Positions 11,255 through 23,470 of a DNA stretch of 64,000 nucleotides are shown here, one piece after another. The notes beneath the pieces were generated by a model, which saw only the letters and a program-made list of their open reading frames with translations, did not search any database and was not told the origin of the DNA. This DNA comes from Cycas panzhihuaensis (taxonomy: Eukaryota; Cycadophyta): contig CM041465.1 of the NCBI GenBank assembly GCA_023213395.1, positions 241,931,741-241,995,740 on the forward strand, given 5' to 3'. Position numbers and translations under genes: made by a program. Within the stretch, counting starts at the first letter, position 1. Every line of letters starts with the position of its first letter.

Positions 11255-13635
11255 ATGACGATAGCAAAACTAGATCCAGTGAGTGGATCTCACGAAACCT
11301 AACCCATTTCAGAGTTTTAATTTCATTGCTTTTTATAGTTTTTATGTGATTTTTGTGCCCCTTATGGGTAATTAGAGGCCTCTTAGAGTCTGAATTTGAC
11401 CCAAAAAGAGGCAGGGACCTAGGCATTAGGGAGCCCTGGTCCCAGTGGGTCCCACAGGGTCCACCAAAAAGAAATTTTTTGGTTTTAGGGTAGAAAACCC
11501 CCCTCTTTCGAGGGGGTGTCGTTCGTACCATGACAAAGATTGCGGTGACATGATCATTACTGTGGGGCCCCCCGATCATCGTGGGCCCGAGCTAAACTTA
11601 ATAGTACTACTAAGTTTAGTACGCAGTGCAGGTAGCGCGTAAAAGAATATGAGGGGCCATAAGGCCCCAAATCTCAGGCAGAGAGAGCTAGGAGCATTGC
11701 TGACCGATAGGAGACTAACTTTGATTGGTTTTGATGTTGACGGGCTGTCATCGCAGTGGATAACCACGAGAATGTAGGCATGGCGATGTTGAGCTTCATT
11801 AAGATGATGCCTCAGGGGTACAAGGAGATCCTGCGGAGGTGTGGCCTGTACAAGGCCTTGAAGACACCTCAGTTCGCATCTGATCAGAGACTATTGGTTG
11901 ACATTGTATCCCATTAGGATAGGAGGAGGCACGTATTCCACTTACCTCAGGTAGGTGATGTGATGGTCACGTCGAGGGATATCCAACAGATTCTAGGAGT
12001 ATCGGCGACTGGGAGGCCGGTAACACTGGGAGTGTTACCTCGCATTGAGGCGGCACATAGGGGACCACTGCTCTTCATAATGGTGGTAGGAGTAGAGAGG
12101 GGTTCCTCTCCAAACTATGGTGATGTCGAGGATTCCTCGGGTGAGAAAGTTGATTATCTTATGTATTCTGTTCCAGATTTCTGGGAAACAGAACTATAGA
12201 GAGATACCAGATGGATGGATGGATGCAGTGTGCCACTGCAAAGCCTGCGAGAGGATGGACTGGGCTACCATGATAGCGGTGAACCTTGTCACCCAGCTTG
12301 ATGCCATCAGGTTAGCAGGAAAGGGAGGACTATCATACAGCATGTTGCTGCAGTGCTGGTTCTTCGATCATTTTATGGCAGTGGCACCAGCGGGGGGACC
12401 ACACCCCATAGCAGAGTGGGCCCCGATGGTCCACAGATGGCAGACTCGACTGAGGGGGATGGAGGACCAGGCCCACATCTGGTGATCATTAGAGGTGACA
12501 TCACTGGACCTCCTCACCCTGATGGACTATGTGGCAGATCCAGAAAGGACGGTGAGGTGGGACAATGATGACGAGGCAAGCGGAGCAGGAGCGCTCCCAA
12601 ATGATGATGATGATGATGACGACATAGACAGAGGAGATGGGGCCGACCCATCATGACCTCTGTGGGAGGCGGGTTCTTGAGGATGGCGGGAGGCAATGGA
12701 CCATCCGGGACTGTCGGAGGAGAGGCAGGCCTATTAGGGGTGGCTGAGAAGAGTAAGAGGCCAGTGATTAGGGCCTGCAGGCTACGGATCATGAGGAGAA
12801 CCAAAGAAGCGAGAGTTGAGCTGGTCCCCATGAGGAGAGAGGCCTAGGTAGAGGAGGTACCTGAGGATGAGGTACTCACAGCTGGCAGGGAGCTAGGAGG
12901 AGAGGATGTTACCCAAGCAGAGGAGCTGGCGGCCATAGCAGGTGAGGCCTAACCATTTCCCAGTCATTTAACATCTAGATAGATATTTGATTTGATTTGA
13001 TCATGGTATGTGGTGGGATATATACTGACACATGGCATGTTGTATTGGCAGGTGCTGCAGAGATCAAGAGATTAGTAGAGGCCATGGTGAGGGAGATGTT
13101 CCCTCAGGTGTATGCAGAGGGGCAACCGCCCATCCATGCAGAGGATGTGCCTAGATCGGCAGGTGCACACATGGAGGCATTCGCCCTGTTGGTGAGGGTG
13201 AGAGACATCTAGGCTGCAGAGTCCCAAGAACACATAGCTTTCAGGGGACAAATGCAGTGAGAGCTAGAGGAGACGAGGAGCGAGAGAGATGCGCTACACG
13301 GATGGGTCCAAGCTCTAGAGGCACAGAGAGGAGTAGGCAGAGATGTAGGGAGCACGGTTCGGATAGTAGTATTAGAGGAGTACCTCAGAGGAGTAGAGGG
13401 AGAGAGGGATCATATCCAGGCTAGATACGATCAGCTTATAGACTAGGTGGCGTCGAGCTCGAGCAGGAGCAGGACGTATACTCATATAGTGACGATAACC
13501 CTGAGACAGCCACACGATGAGGGGAGCAAGGCAGGGAGCTTGCAGAGGCCCAGGAGGAGCCTCAGAGGGATGTGGTCCCTAGGAGAGAGATCACATAGGC
13601 TAGGAGACGGTACCCCAGGAGCAGGGCAACAGTAG
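11255..13635 (+). pseudogene. E2 antisense three-exon gene: PMD-like domain plus coiled coil
   Basis: Exon 1 is 11255-11278 (MTIAKLDP, donor GTGAGT). Exon 2 is 11744-12941 (donor GCAG|GTGAGG). Exon 3 is 13052-13635 (acceptor TTGGCAG). Exon 2 carries HVFHLPQVGD, then DIQQILGVSATGRPV, then LLQCWFFDHF, the pattern of the plant mobile domain seen in MAIN/MAIL-type proteins and many transposons. A run of Asp follows near 12600. Exon 3 begins EIKRLVEAMVREMFPQVYAEG, continues with Glu/Arg-rich coiled coil and ends basic and Ser-rich. Lesions: the intron-1 acceptor CAG is CGG, there are a TAG in SHWDRRR and other stops, and two frame changes. The gene runs opposite to gag-pol. Its molecular role is unknown. 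Confidence 0.75.
11592..11619. repeat. E2 intron-1 palindrome
   Basis: This 28-bp inverted repeat is centred on AGTACT with arms CTAAACTTA / TAAGTTTAG and one mismatch overall. It stands at the same place in intron 1 as the palindromes at 47756-47785 (E4) and 55074-55105 (E5), and resembles the one in the E5 LTR. Confidence 0.7.
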
Positions 13636-14072
13636 TGTATAAGATATGTGTATTGATTTTTTTGACAGGGGAAAGCACGGGCCTCCAAGGGGTCATATAT
13701 AGACTCATATGATTGTACCCCCCCTATAAGGACACCGGCTTCCCATATGTATGGTGTAACATATGATTTTGATGTATATATATATACGGGGTAATTGGAA
13801 CCCCATTTCAACATGAGATGATGTGTATATCATATGTTGTAGATAGCCTGTATGCTTTGTTTTGTATGTTGTAAATGTTTTATTATATGATGCACGTATT
13901 TCCTTCCATGTATGGCTATATATCTAACAGGAGCACACACATCTACCATGAGTAGAGGTGTTAGAGAGGTGTGAGGTAAGGAAATAGAGCAACATGCACG
14001 TCCACGGAGGAGCATAGCGAAATATGCAAAGGAAACAATAAGTAAGAGAGAGGAGTAATGGTACTCCAAGGC
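13636..14072. other. E2 3' flank of antisense gene, non-coding
   Basis: It follows the antisense stop and contains GTAATTGGAACCCCATTT and AT-rich runs, all conserved in E4, E5 and E1. It lies between two convergent genes (antisense gene and integrase). I see no frame, and no clear poly(A) signal I would trust. Confidence 0.5.
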
Positions 14073-14430
14073 ATCGTCCTAACTGGGAGATGCCCAAATA
14101 GGAGGACAAAAGTTCCCGAGAGGATATGGGAACATGGGTTCTGCGGGAGGAACTAGAAGGAGATGGAGAAGACACTTTAAATTGCCATCCTACCCATGGT
14201 TGGGAGGAATGGGAACAACCTAAGATGGTAGTTTAGTCTCATTTTGGAGCATCATCCTAGTTGGGGGATGCCCAAATAGGAGGACGAGGTCCCAAAGGAA
14301 ATGGGAACAAGGGTTCCACAGGAGGAACCAGAAAGAGATGAAGAAGAGACCTTAAATTGCCATTCTACCTGTGGTTGGGAGGAATGGGAACAACCTAAGA
14401 TGGTAGTTTAGGCTCATTTCAAAGCGTGGC
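14073..14430. repeat. E2 tandem duplication, about 178 bp unit, two copies
   Basis: GGATGCCCAAATAGGAGGAC, followed by the 'TGGTTGGGAGGAATGGGA' and 'GATGGTAGTTTAG' blocks, occurs twice (from about 14073 and about 14251). E5 has one copy at 57630-57805. E3 has a shorter part of the same segment amplified five times at 24621-25047. Confidence 0.8.
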
Positions 14431-15832
14431 AAAGGGATCACCAAAAGATAATGCGTAAAACTTCTTAAGGAATTTCCCATTAACAGCTTTCTCAAATTCA
14501 AGCCCTTCCGAGGTGGCTATCCTATAAGCACCATTACCGAGGGTCTTAATAATGATGAAAGGGCCAACCCATCAGCATTTGAATTTGGTTAAATGGTCAT
14601 GAAGATATTTAAGCTTGAGGACGTGGTCCCAAGGAAATAAAGGATAGGAACGAAGATGTTTATCGTAGGTCCTTTGTGAGCGAGCTTTGGACACTAGGTT
14701 AGCCTGATAAGCAGCTAAGCATCTATCATCCAAAGCCTCGAGGTCCAGGAGGCAAGCCTGACAGATCAACTCTTCATCGATGAGACCTCGAAGGGAGACT
14801 CGTAAAGAAGGAATCTCCACCTCCAGCGGGAGTACTGCCTTGGCACCATAGACCAGGGAGAACAGGGTCATTCCCGTGGCAGAATGGATAGAGGTGCGGT
14901 AAGCCCACAAAGCGGAGGGTAGCTAAAGGTGTCAATCCTTTTGGGACTGAGCAACAGCTTTCTTTAGGATATTGATAAGAGTCTTATTGAAAGGCTCCAC
15001 TTGGCCATTCACCTGGGGGTAGTAAGGAGAACAAGTTTTGTGAGATATCTTGAACTTCTCAAAAAGCTCATCCATCTCCTTATTACATAAGGGGTTCCAT
15101 TGTCAGTGATTAGGATGTTTAGAATCTTGAAATAAAAAATGATGTGCTGGTAAATGAATGTGGCTATCATTTTACTAGGAGTAGTGATCAAGGGGATGGC
15201 CTCTGCCCATTTGGTGAAATACTCCATGGCAGTCAGGATAAACTTGTGCTACAATGACGAAGGTGGAGAAATAGCCCCAATGAGGTCTAGTCCCCACTGA
15301 GCAAAAGGCCATGGAGAAACAATGGGGTGAAGAGCCTCGGAAGGCACATGGGAGATGTTGGTGTGTTCCTAACATTACCGACATCTCAGAGCAAAGGCGT
15401 GGGCATCCTTGAAAAGGGACGGCTAAAAATAACCCATGCGAAGGATCCTCTGAGCCATAGACTGGCCCCCAAAGTGACCCCTACAAATACCATGGTGGCA
15501 TTCGCAGAGTATTTGGTTGGCTTCGTCAGCAGTGACATAGCAGTGGAGGATCCCATCAAAGGACCTCTTGTACAATACTTCACTCATGAGGAAGTATTGC
15601 CTGGCAGAAGTCTAGATGTGGGATCTAACTTTACTACTAGCATTGGGGCGATATTGCTGTTGTGTGAGATACCACACTATATCACTATACCACTCACTGT
15701 TAATGAGTGGATGAGGAGAGATGTCCTAAATCATCAAGATGGACTCATCAAGGAGAGAATCGTCGATGAGGGCACCAAAAGAGTTAGGAATAGGGGTGCC
15801 TATGAGATGCTCAGCCACTACCATTCCCTTCT
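14419..15832 (-). pseudogene. E2 integrase
   Basis: The N-terminal zinc finger is visible (CHHGIC..H, then LRCR*C), followed by the catalytic core with GLDLIGAISPP (first Asp), a decayed TDNG (second Asp) and the WAYRTSIHSATGMT segment of the C-terminal part. It ends near 14419 without a chromodomain, as expected for Tat. Two stops, TAA at 15375-15377 and TAG at 15369-15371, interrupt the zinc finger; the TAG is shared with E1 and E5. Further frameshifts follow. Integrase would insert the cDNA; this copy cannot. Confidence 0.82.
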
Positions 15833-16360
15833 TTGATTTCCAGTTAATGATATGAAGGTCAAATTCTTGAAGCAGGATGGCCCAACAACCAGCCCTACCC
15901 ATCAAATCCGAATGCATGAGCAAGTATCGCAAGGGATCGGATTAGATGGTCACCTTGGTGGTGTTGCTAAGCAAGTAGTATCTAAACTTCTTGGTCGCAT
16001 GGACCAAGGAGAGACACTCCTTCTCGACAGGAGAATAGTTAAGTTTAGCAGCCACGAGGGTGTGATTGATGAAATAAATAACTCTCTCGGTTCCTGAGTC
16101 ATCCTCTTGAGCTAACATAGTGCCCAAGGATTATTAGTCATCGAGGTGTACAAGATGAAGGGCCTATCAAATCGAGGAGGTGCCAGCATAGGAGCAAAAG
16201 CAAGGGCTTCCTTGAGTCCTTCAAAGGCATTTTGGGTGTTATCAGACTAAGCAAAAGGAGCTCCCTTCTTCAATAGGTTCGTAAGGGGTTTAGCACTTAC
16301 AACGAAGTCCGCTAAGAAGTGCTTGAGAAAACTGAGCCTACCTAGGAACGACTTAATTTA
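15833..16360 (-). pseudogene. E2 gypsy-type RNase H and tether
   Basis: The stretch QEDDSGTERVIYFINHTL followed by LNYSPVEKECLSLVHATKK is the standard gypsy RNase H signature. Frames on both sides are shifted. It is distinct from the aRNH at 10140-10562, so the element carries two RNase H domains. Confidence 0.78.
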
Positions 16361-17347
16361 TCATTGGGTTCTAGGAGGCAGCATGTTAAGGATTGCCTTG
16401 ACCTTGTCAGGATCAATCTGAATTCCTTGTTTGGACACAAGAAACCCAGGGAGTTTGCCTAAGGTAACGACAAACACACACTTGAGTGGATTTAGACTAA
16501 CATGATACTTGTAGCATCGTGAAAAGATGGCCTGCAAGTTAGAGGGATGATGGGCCCTGACATGGGAGAGGTCCATCATATCATCCATGAAGACCTCTAA
16601 TGTGTTATCAATGAGGTCATGGAAGATGAAATGCATGGCTCTCTGGTAAGTAGTGCCTACATTTTTAAGGCCAAAGGGCATCACCTTGTAGGCGAAAGTA
16701 CCCCATGGTGTAGTGAAGGCCATCTTGTGGCAGTCTTCAGGAGAAATCTGAATTTGGTTATAGCCAGAGAAGCCGTCCATTAAGGACATGACTTCGAATC
16801 CAATGGTATGATCGATAATTTGATCGATAAAGGGGAGCGAGAAGTTGTCCTTAGGACAAGCATTGTTAATGTCGTAGAAACTGACACATATACAAATCGC
16901 CCCTTTCTTTTTAGCAACGGGGATAATATTAGAGACCCACTTAGGGTAGTCAATGGAAGTAATGAGCCCAGCGTTTAGAAGCTTCTCAACCTCCATCTTG
17001 ACGGCAGTTGAGAGCTTTGGGTGAAGGGGACACTACTTCTTGTGCACAGGGCAGGTGCCAGGAATGTTGGTGAGATTATGGGTGACAATGGAGGGATCAA
17101 TTCCCTTCATGTCAGCATAATCCCATATGAAAACATCCCTAAACTCCTAGAACAAAAGGGAGTACTCCCTTACTTCATCAAGAGAACATTCCATCCCAAC
17201 CTTAATGACCTTGCTGGGGGCCAAGACTATGTCTTGGGTTGCCCCCATGCACATGGCATTACCCTCCTCGAAGTGGAGAGGGGCAAGGTCAACAGGAGGA
17301 GGTGGAATAGGAGACAGGATCGGATCAGCAAGTGTGGATCCAACCAC
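16361..17347 (-). pseudogene. E2 reverse transcriptase
   Basis: A 211-codon open frame (16361-16996) holds the RT core: EKLLNAGLITSIDYPKWVSN, DNFSLPFIDQIID, LMDGFSGYNQIQI, FGLKNVGTTYQR and the active-site box VFMDDMM at 16580-16591. The upstream part to 17347 includes NAMCMGATQDIVLAP and EVREYSLLF. A stop near 17147 and the break before 16996 disrupt the frame. The box is FMDD, while Ty3-type RTs usually have Y-x-DD; E1 and E5 share FMDD. Confidence 0.88.
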
Positions 17348-17949
17348 AAGGATCTTCTAGTGACCAAGCCTGTGGTGGCCAGAAGGCAAGTTAGGCGCGA
17401 AGCCCACTAAGTGCTCAAGTAGGGCTTCATCATCCTTGAAGTAATCCATCCCATGGATGACCTTACTTCGAGTAGATGAAGTGCTAGAGGAGGTAGAGAC
17501 AGCGAGACCGTGGTGGTCGTTAGGCTGCCCAACTTCCTCACGAGACTCTGAAGGAGAGTCAAAAAGAGGCTCCTCAGAAGGAGAAAAAGGCAGTTCTTCG
17601 AAACCATCACCTGTGGGGGGTGATGAGGGAGAAGAACTAATAATGGACGAATCAACATGAGCGATGACATGTGACACGTAGGAGTGACTAGTCTCACCAA
17701 ATGGGGTTCTAGATGGAGATCTAGAATGAGATGGGTGCAACCTACTGGTATGAAGGAAAGAGACCGGGTGGAGACAATCCTCACCTTCGTCATGTGAATC
17801 ATCATCACTAAATGAAGCAAGGTACATATAGCTCCCAACACCAATAGGAGCGAAACGCATGAGACTAGGGAAAGAAGATACATGATCTTCTTCAGACAAA
17901 TTAGGTATACCAATAGAGCAAGCTGAGGCATGCATAGAAGGACCTCAGT
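17348..17949 (-). pseudogene. E2 Ser/Asp-rich linker between protease and RT
   Basis: A 192-codon open frame (17357-17935) is rich in Ser, Asp, Glu and Pro and contains RFAPIGVGSYMYL, shared with E3 (24128) and E5 (61140). It has no recognisable enzyme domain. It probably acts as a spacer in the polyprotein and lies in the zone where Ogre-type elements often have an intron; I see no decisive splice sites. Confidence 0.6.
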
Positions 17950-18235
17950 TTGCCTGATTAGCAGAGCGAGTTTGTTTAGTAAGTGGGCATTCGCAGGGAA
18001 CCACTCTCATTCACCCCTGATGGATGAATTTAAGTTGTCCCTAAAGATTTGAACACATGGTTCCCATTTGATTGTGCCATGGTCGACCTAGAAGGAGGTT
18101 GTAGTTGACGTCGACATCGAGGACTACAATATTGGCAAGGACAATCTTGCCCTCAAGGGTGAGCGGAATCACGACAGATCCCAAAGGGGTCTTCTTGCTA
18201 CCATCATAACCTTGGCATTACCATGGAACATGTTC
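17950..18235 (-). pseudogene. E2 protease, C-terminal part
   Basis: The minus strand matches the E5 protease C-terminal half (LEDKTVV.., VVLDVDVDYN..LLLGRPW). The frame is broken. The N-terminal half is at 28338-28690, on the other side of E3. Confidence 0.7.
18231..18235. repeat. Target-site duplication of E3, left copy
   Basis: TGTTC is repeated exactly at 28333-28337. It lies in the E2 protease region, at the point matching CAGGTTCC near 61590 in E5. Confidence 0.85.
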
Positions 18236-20735
18236 TGTTTCCCAGCTATTGGGAATGGACTCGAGACACATCGACACAGGTTTGTTCAGGTATATGTACT
18301 TACTTTTCTTACTTATGATTGCTAAGGTAATTTAGAATAGTTTGATTGACATATGCCTGCCTACATGCATTCGCTTTGTTGTCCATAATGCATGTGCCTA
18401 GCGGCACCCCTCAGCCTATGACGACTCACAGCGGGGGCATTCATCAGCGAATGTGACACCCCGTATGGCGTACAACCACTCACGATGTCTCCATGGTCTT
18501 TCAGGATGCTTTTGCCAGCTTGTTTATTCTTGTTACCACATGCCACTTATGTTGCAAATCCTCCCTAAGCCCGGTTTAACACTTAGTTAGGGCTCTTTGC
18601 ACCATTATGAGTACTTGCCCATGGCCTAGACCTTCTCCTAATTGATGTATTTCATGCCTAGCTTTTTGACCTTACCAAAACCCGATTTTCAAGTTATATT
18701 TTCTCTTTTTGAATTTCGGGTTGATGCAGTAAACTAAGCTTGCATCGGAGTTCTTGCGTGATCGAAGTTTGCCGCGGAATGACTGTTTAAAATTTAAAAA
18801 GAAAGCACGACGATGTCCGCGTTTTTCACCAGGCTGGCGTGGCTCAGACGGCGGTTGGAGGCGCCCCAAGGCCCCCAACGTTCAGTTGCTATGCCCAAGG
18901 CATAAAAGCTTTTTTTTATTCATTTTTTATTCTTCTTGACTTCACTTTTCAAGTTTTCTAGAGCAACTTCTCCACAAAAGACAAGGCAAAGAAACAGTAA
19001 ACAAGAGAACTTCTTCTATAGCAGTGGGATAGAGGTGAAGTGGGCTACTACCAGCTGGAGTTGCAGGGCGATTGCTGCCCCCTACGGAGCTCCATTGCAA
19101 GCACCACTCTTCTCCACAAATACTGAAAGCTTCATGAGGATTTCTTCACCAAAAAGACCACTTCAAAGACCCATTTTCAAGCTCTCAACTTGCATGAAGC
19201 TCTACTCTTCTACTCTCCTACAAAGGACATTCAACGCCACCTCTTAGACATTGCTTGAGCTGCTGCTCCAAGTGGCCAAGTACCTACATGCACTTATTTT
19301 TCTCTATTCAAGGTATTTATTGTCTCTTGTTGGTACTTTTTGCTTGTTTTTCCATTGTTTGGCTTGCAAATTCTTTCCTCCTTTTTGCATGCACTTTCTT
19401 TGAGTTTCTCTTGGCTGTTTGATGCAAATAATCTTAGTAGTTGTGGCTTACTAGAGTGCTGCCCTAGGTTAGGCACATTTTCTTGTATTTCCTTGAAACC
19501 CATCCTCTTCCTCTTAGCTTCCTCTTTCGCCATTTTCTAAGCTAGCCGGCATAAAGGGTTTTCACGAGGATTTGAGGGAGATAGGCGGGGTTCCGTCCCC
19601 CATTGCCGTCCTTCTCCCCAAGGGTTTCGTCCCTTATCCTCTCTCCCTTTAGCACCCGTGCTTTCTTAGGAAACGGAGCTAGGGAAGCCTTGGAGAGTTG
19701 GGTTGAGTTTCCCTCTTGGTGTAGGAAATTTGTTACTATATGACTCATCTTGTTGCATGCTAGCACTGTTTCCCCTATACCCTGTGGAGACCTCTCGTGG
19801 GTGAGTTAGCCATCCCGAGGCTACACTCAATCCCATTTGGTGCGTTTTATGGTGTACGACAGTCCACATATTTATCGCGCGGCTTTGTTTCGTTTTCGTT
19901 ATATGTTGGTGCTTAACTACATTTTTCTAGCTTAGTTGATTTCATTTTCAGTATATACATATATATCTTGTCGCAGCCAGAGCCTCTCTCTCCGAGAGGA
20001 GAGCATTCTTCTGTTTGTGCGAGGTCGCTTAAGAGGGAGTGGTCGCGAGATCAACCCGTCTTGGCCGGCTCTCATGGATATTCCTCCCCTTCTTGTTTTG
20101 AGCTTTACTTTCCGTTCTTTCAGTTTATTTAGTCCTTGCATGCTCTCGAGGAGGTAAGTGAACCCCCTTCATTGTCTTCGATCGGCGTTGCATGCGCGGA
20201 GGGCGGAGGGAGGGAGCGCAACCGAGGAGGAACTGCGTTCGCTCGGATCTGCCGTATCCAGGTATTTTCCACGTATCTTTCGTATTTTCTTTATGCTCTT
20301 ATGTCTCTTTGCATTTACTTTGATAGGTAAAGGAACATAAAGAAAAAGGAAAAATAAGCTTATTTTACATTTGCTTTCTCGTATTACTTTATTACATTGC
20401 ATAACATAGTAGTAGAGGACCCATTTACCTGTGCCCCTTAGCCGCACTTGCTCTAGACCCGTTACGCATTTGGTTGGTTGCCCCCTCGTCGCCTTCTCAT
20501 TGCCTTGAGAAGCCGCGACGCACGAGGTTCCTTTTCCCTTCCCGGCCATCCGAAGGGTAGGAGGGCCTCGTCTTGCATGGCCACCTGGAAGCAACCAGGC
20601 ACCTTGCGATCCGTGCACCGCTCCGGAGCACGGACATCCTGCGAGGTATGATCCTCGCTATCTAGCTTGCTTAGCCTATTATTTTTATGCCCTTTCCGCT
20701 AGACGTTGGATCATTGCCCCGCGGCGAGCGTTTCA
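18236..20735 (+). repeat. E3 5' LTR
   Basis: The LTR is 2,500 bp, from TGTTTCCCAG to GCGTTTCA. It matches 25803-28332 along its full length and is the same subfamily as the E5 LTR (50674-53278, reversed). A possible TATA-like GCATAAAAG lies at about 18899. At 18721-18790 it differs strongly from its partner, exactly where the other LTRs have the GGTAC palindrome; the rest is near identical. Confidence 0.93.
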
Positions 20736-20736
20736 C

Positions 20737-20755
20737 TGGCGACCATACTGGGGAC
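20737..20755 (+). promoter_or_regulatory. E3 primer-binding site
   Basis: TGGCGACCATACTGGGGAC starts one base after the LTR end. It begins with the TGG that pairs with a tRNA 3' CCA end and resembles the tRNA-Arg-type site reported for Tat/Ogre elements; I cannot confirm the tRNA. E1 and E2 have TAG instead of TGG at the start. Confidence 0.85.
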
Positions 20756-20915
20756 TGCCAGTAAGGGAGCTAAATCCGCTTCCCCTTCTTGTTGGTGTTC
20801 TTGCCCCTAGGTAGGTTCACATCCCATGTTTTCGGTTGGGCAACCCCCAACGCGTTTGCATTACTTTTCTTCTTTCCCTTCTCGCTTCTTCAAACGACGT
20901 TCGCAAGGGCGTTGC

Positions 20916-23470
20916 ATGCGACGTTTCTCGCGTCGCTTACGAGGCTTGCCGCCGTCGTTGGAAGACCAAGCATCTCGTCCCTCTCCGCCGTCGAATCCCA
21001 ATTTGACCATGGAAGGTTATCCTTCTGATTGGGCATACCGTCCCATGGTTTCGGGAACTCAGGAGTTCCCTTCATCCGCTCCTAATCGCCGTGATGGCGA
21101 TGATTCCATTTACTACCCAGATGACCATTTCCACCCAGATGACTTTCGACCTTCCGCTCAAGCGGCGGATGATTTGGACCCTCACGAGACTCACCACCCC
21201 ACTGGCGAGCCTTACGAGGGGCGTCCCGAAGGATCCCCTACTTTCGAAGTCCCTTCGACCTCGTATGGCTATGAGGATACCCCTCCCGCCGATGCGGTCG
21301 AGGCGCTTAGTGAGTGCTTTCGAGCGGCTCGCCGCCATCCGCATCCTAGATGGTTTGCAGAAATGCTACGTAACATAGCATCTTCTTCGTCCATGCCTGC
21401 GTCATCCACAACGATCGACACTCCTGCCTGCGCGTACACTTCCTATGCTGTGTCTACCCCGGCTCCCAAGGCAAGTGTTGCGCCGCCTGTTTCCAGCTGT
21501 GGTCCCACTTCCTCAGGGCCCATTCGTGGCGTGTTTTTTCCTCAACTTGGGGTTAGCATGCCATGCCCTAGCCAAACGTACGCGCCACCTCCGAACGTGA
21601 CGCATGCGTTCCCTAGTAGGCCTCGTAGTCCTACTAGTGCCGCCGCCACCAGCCATGTAGGACCCACTCCTACATATGTCCAGAACCCGATGGGTGGTTC
21701 TTCTCTTTACGTACCCCCAGGTTACACTGCTCAACCTTAGGGGCAAGGCAAGGGAAGCCATCTCCCTGTTTATGGGGTGGACCCGTTGCACCCATATGGG
21801 GTCGCGCCGCCTACGGGTGGCCCATATGGGCAAAACCCGGTCCCTCATCCTCCGCTTTGTCGCCGGTGCAACTCCCATTGCCGCGTCATCGCAAGGGAGT
21901 ATGCCTCTTTTCCAGAGCTTTTACCCGCAGCCCCCTTTCCAACAAGGGGCCTTTTCCCAAGGAGGGATGGGTATACCACCCCCATCCATTCCTTTACCGG
22001 TTGTCGACCCGTTAGCCCAAGCAAGGACGTGTCCTTTCGTGGACTATAGGTCGACGCCATTGTCTATTGAGGCGCTAAGGACTAACCTGCCGCCTCACCC
22101 TCCTGAAGTTCCCAAATTCGATGGGACTTCGTCGCAAGACCCAACCGAGCATGTACGCAGATTCTCGATGGCGTGCATCGATTATTGGGCTTACGACCAT
22201 ATACTCATGAAGCTATTCCCGCGGTCCTTGCAGGGCGATGCCCTCAAGTGGTTTTACCGCCTTCCTGCCCATTCAATCTCCTCATTCCAGCAACTAGTGG
22301 ACGAGTTCGTCAATTACTTTGACATAGCCCGCCCATTCGAAAGCGGAATGAAGGCTCTTCTGTCGCTTAAACAAGGTCACGATGAAATGAATCGTGACTT
22401 TGTGCGGCGTTTTCACGATCTTCTTCACTCCACCAAGGCTACGTTGCCTGAGGAGTTGAAGAGAGATCTCTTTGTCAATGCACTTCGTCCCGAAGTGCAT
22501 GTGGAAGTCCTCAAGATGGGGGCGACCACGTGTGACTCTGCCATCTCGAGGTGTTTAGCTTTAGAGGCCATTGAGATCCAAGTGGGACTCAAGAAACCTC
22601 CCAAGCCCTCACAATGTCGCGAGGCGCCTCCTCTGGCGAAGGAGACCACACCTTCGCAGCCCGCTAGGTCCACCTCTCGTCCGACTGAGAGGACCCTAGA
22701 TCCCCTTACTTCCGTTATTCGCTCATTTGAGCGCATGATGAAGGAGTTAAAACTCCAACCTCCTTCGTCGCCAACCTCCCATAAACCCGTCTGAGACTTC
22801 TTGGCGATGCCCCCTAAAGGGGGCAACACCCAGTCTTCTCAAGCAAGGAGGCTCGATCCTCCCCTTGAGAAGAGGTGGTGTTCCATCCACGGGGAGTGTT
22901 TCCATGACGATTCGCGTTGCCGGCCACAGCACCCACGCGACGCCCCGCCACGCGACTCGTCTCCTAGGCGGACATCGAGGCCTAACCTCGATCAGCCCAT
23001 TCATAGAGACCCGTTCCCCAAACATGGGGAACGTGGTCATGATGTTCAGCAAAGATACGACCTGGGATAGGTCCCCCGATTCTCGCCCTTCGCATGGTAG
23101 AGGGAAGGGTGTGCGAAGGTCATCTTCCCCTTCACGCTCCCCTGACCGCCGTGTTCCATCACCTTCGCGGTCCCGCTACAAGGGAAAGAAGGTTGTCCAA
23201 TTGCTTGAGACCACTCCGTTATATGCCTTAACCCGGTCCCAAGCTGCTAAAGAGGCAGCCGGTGCCTCTTCATCCGCATCTCACCCTGATCCTCTTCCGG
23301 AAGCTGTTCCTCCAGAGATTCCTGCGCTTCCCAAGACTATTCCCATCCGCCCCGGTAGATTTGACTTTAGAAGGCGCCACCCAACCCACGGGAAGGGTAA
23401 GCCCTTTTCTATCGTTAACGAGCTCTACCGTCAGCGGAATGTCTTTGATGGACGTCTTGAGAATCACTGA
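20916..23470 (+). pseudogene. E3 gag with CHHC zinc knuckle
   Basis: I place the start at ATG 20916 because the following FSRRLRGLPPSLED is conserved after an ATG at the same distance from the PBS in E2 (31217) and E1 (39903). The N-part is Pro/Ser-rich. The Retrotrans_gag domain lies in the frame 21676-22794 (LFPRSLQGDALKWFYRL, VNYFDIARPFESG, RRFHDLLHSTKATLPEEL). A zinc knuckle C-x2-H-x4-H-x4-C (CSIHGECFHDDSRC) is at 22879-22920. Lesions: TAG at 21738 (TGG in E2), a frame change near 21850-21900, TGA at 22792, and a shift near 23040. Gag builds the particle; if E3 supplied none it would rely on relatives. Confidence 0.88.

Noticed and set aside
17407-17931. Leu/Ser-rich open frame of 174 codons on the minus strand
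   Set aside because: Out-of-frame shadow of the Ser-rich linker frame 17357-17935, which carries the conserved RFAPIGVGSY motif.
20826-21740. Possible host gene on the plus strand (304 codons, Pro/Ser-rich)
   Set aside because: It follows an LTR and PBS directly and aligns with gag of E2 and E1, including the FSRRLRGLPP start and the YTSQP segment. It is retrotransposon gag.
21091-21878. Overlapping frames of 90-121 codons on both strands in E3 gag
   Set aside because: Shadows of the GC-rich gag frame; no conservation in other elements.
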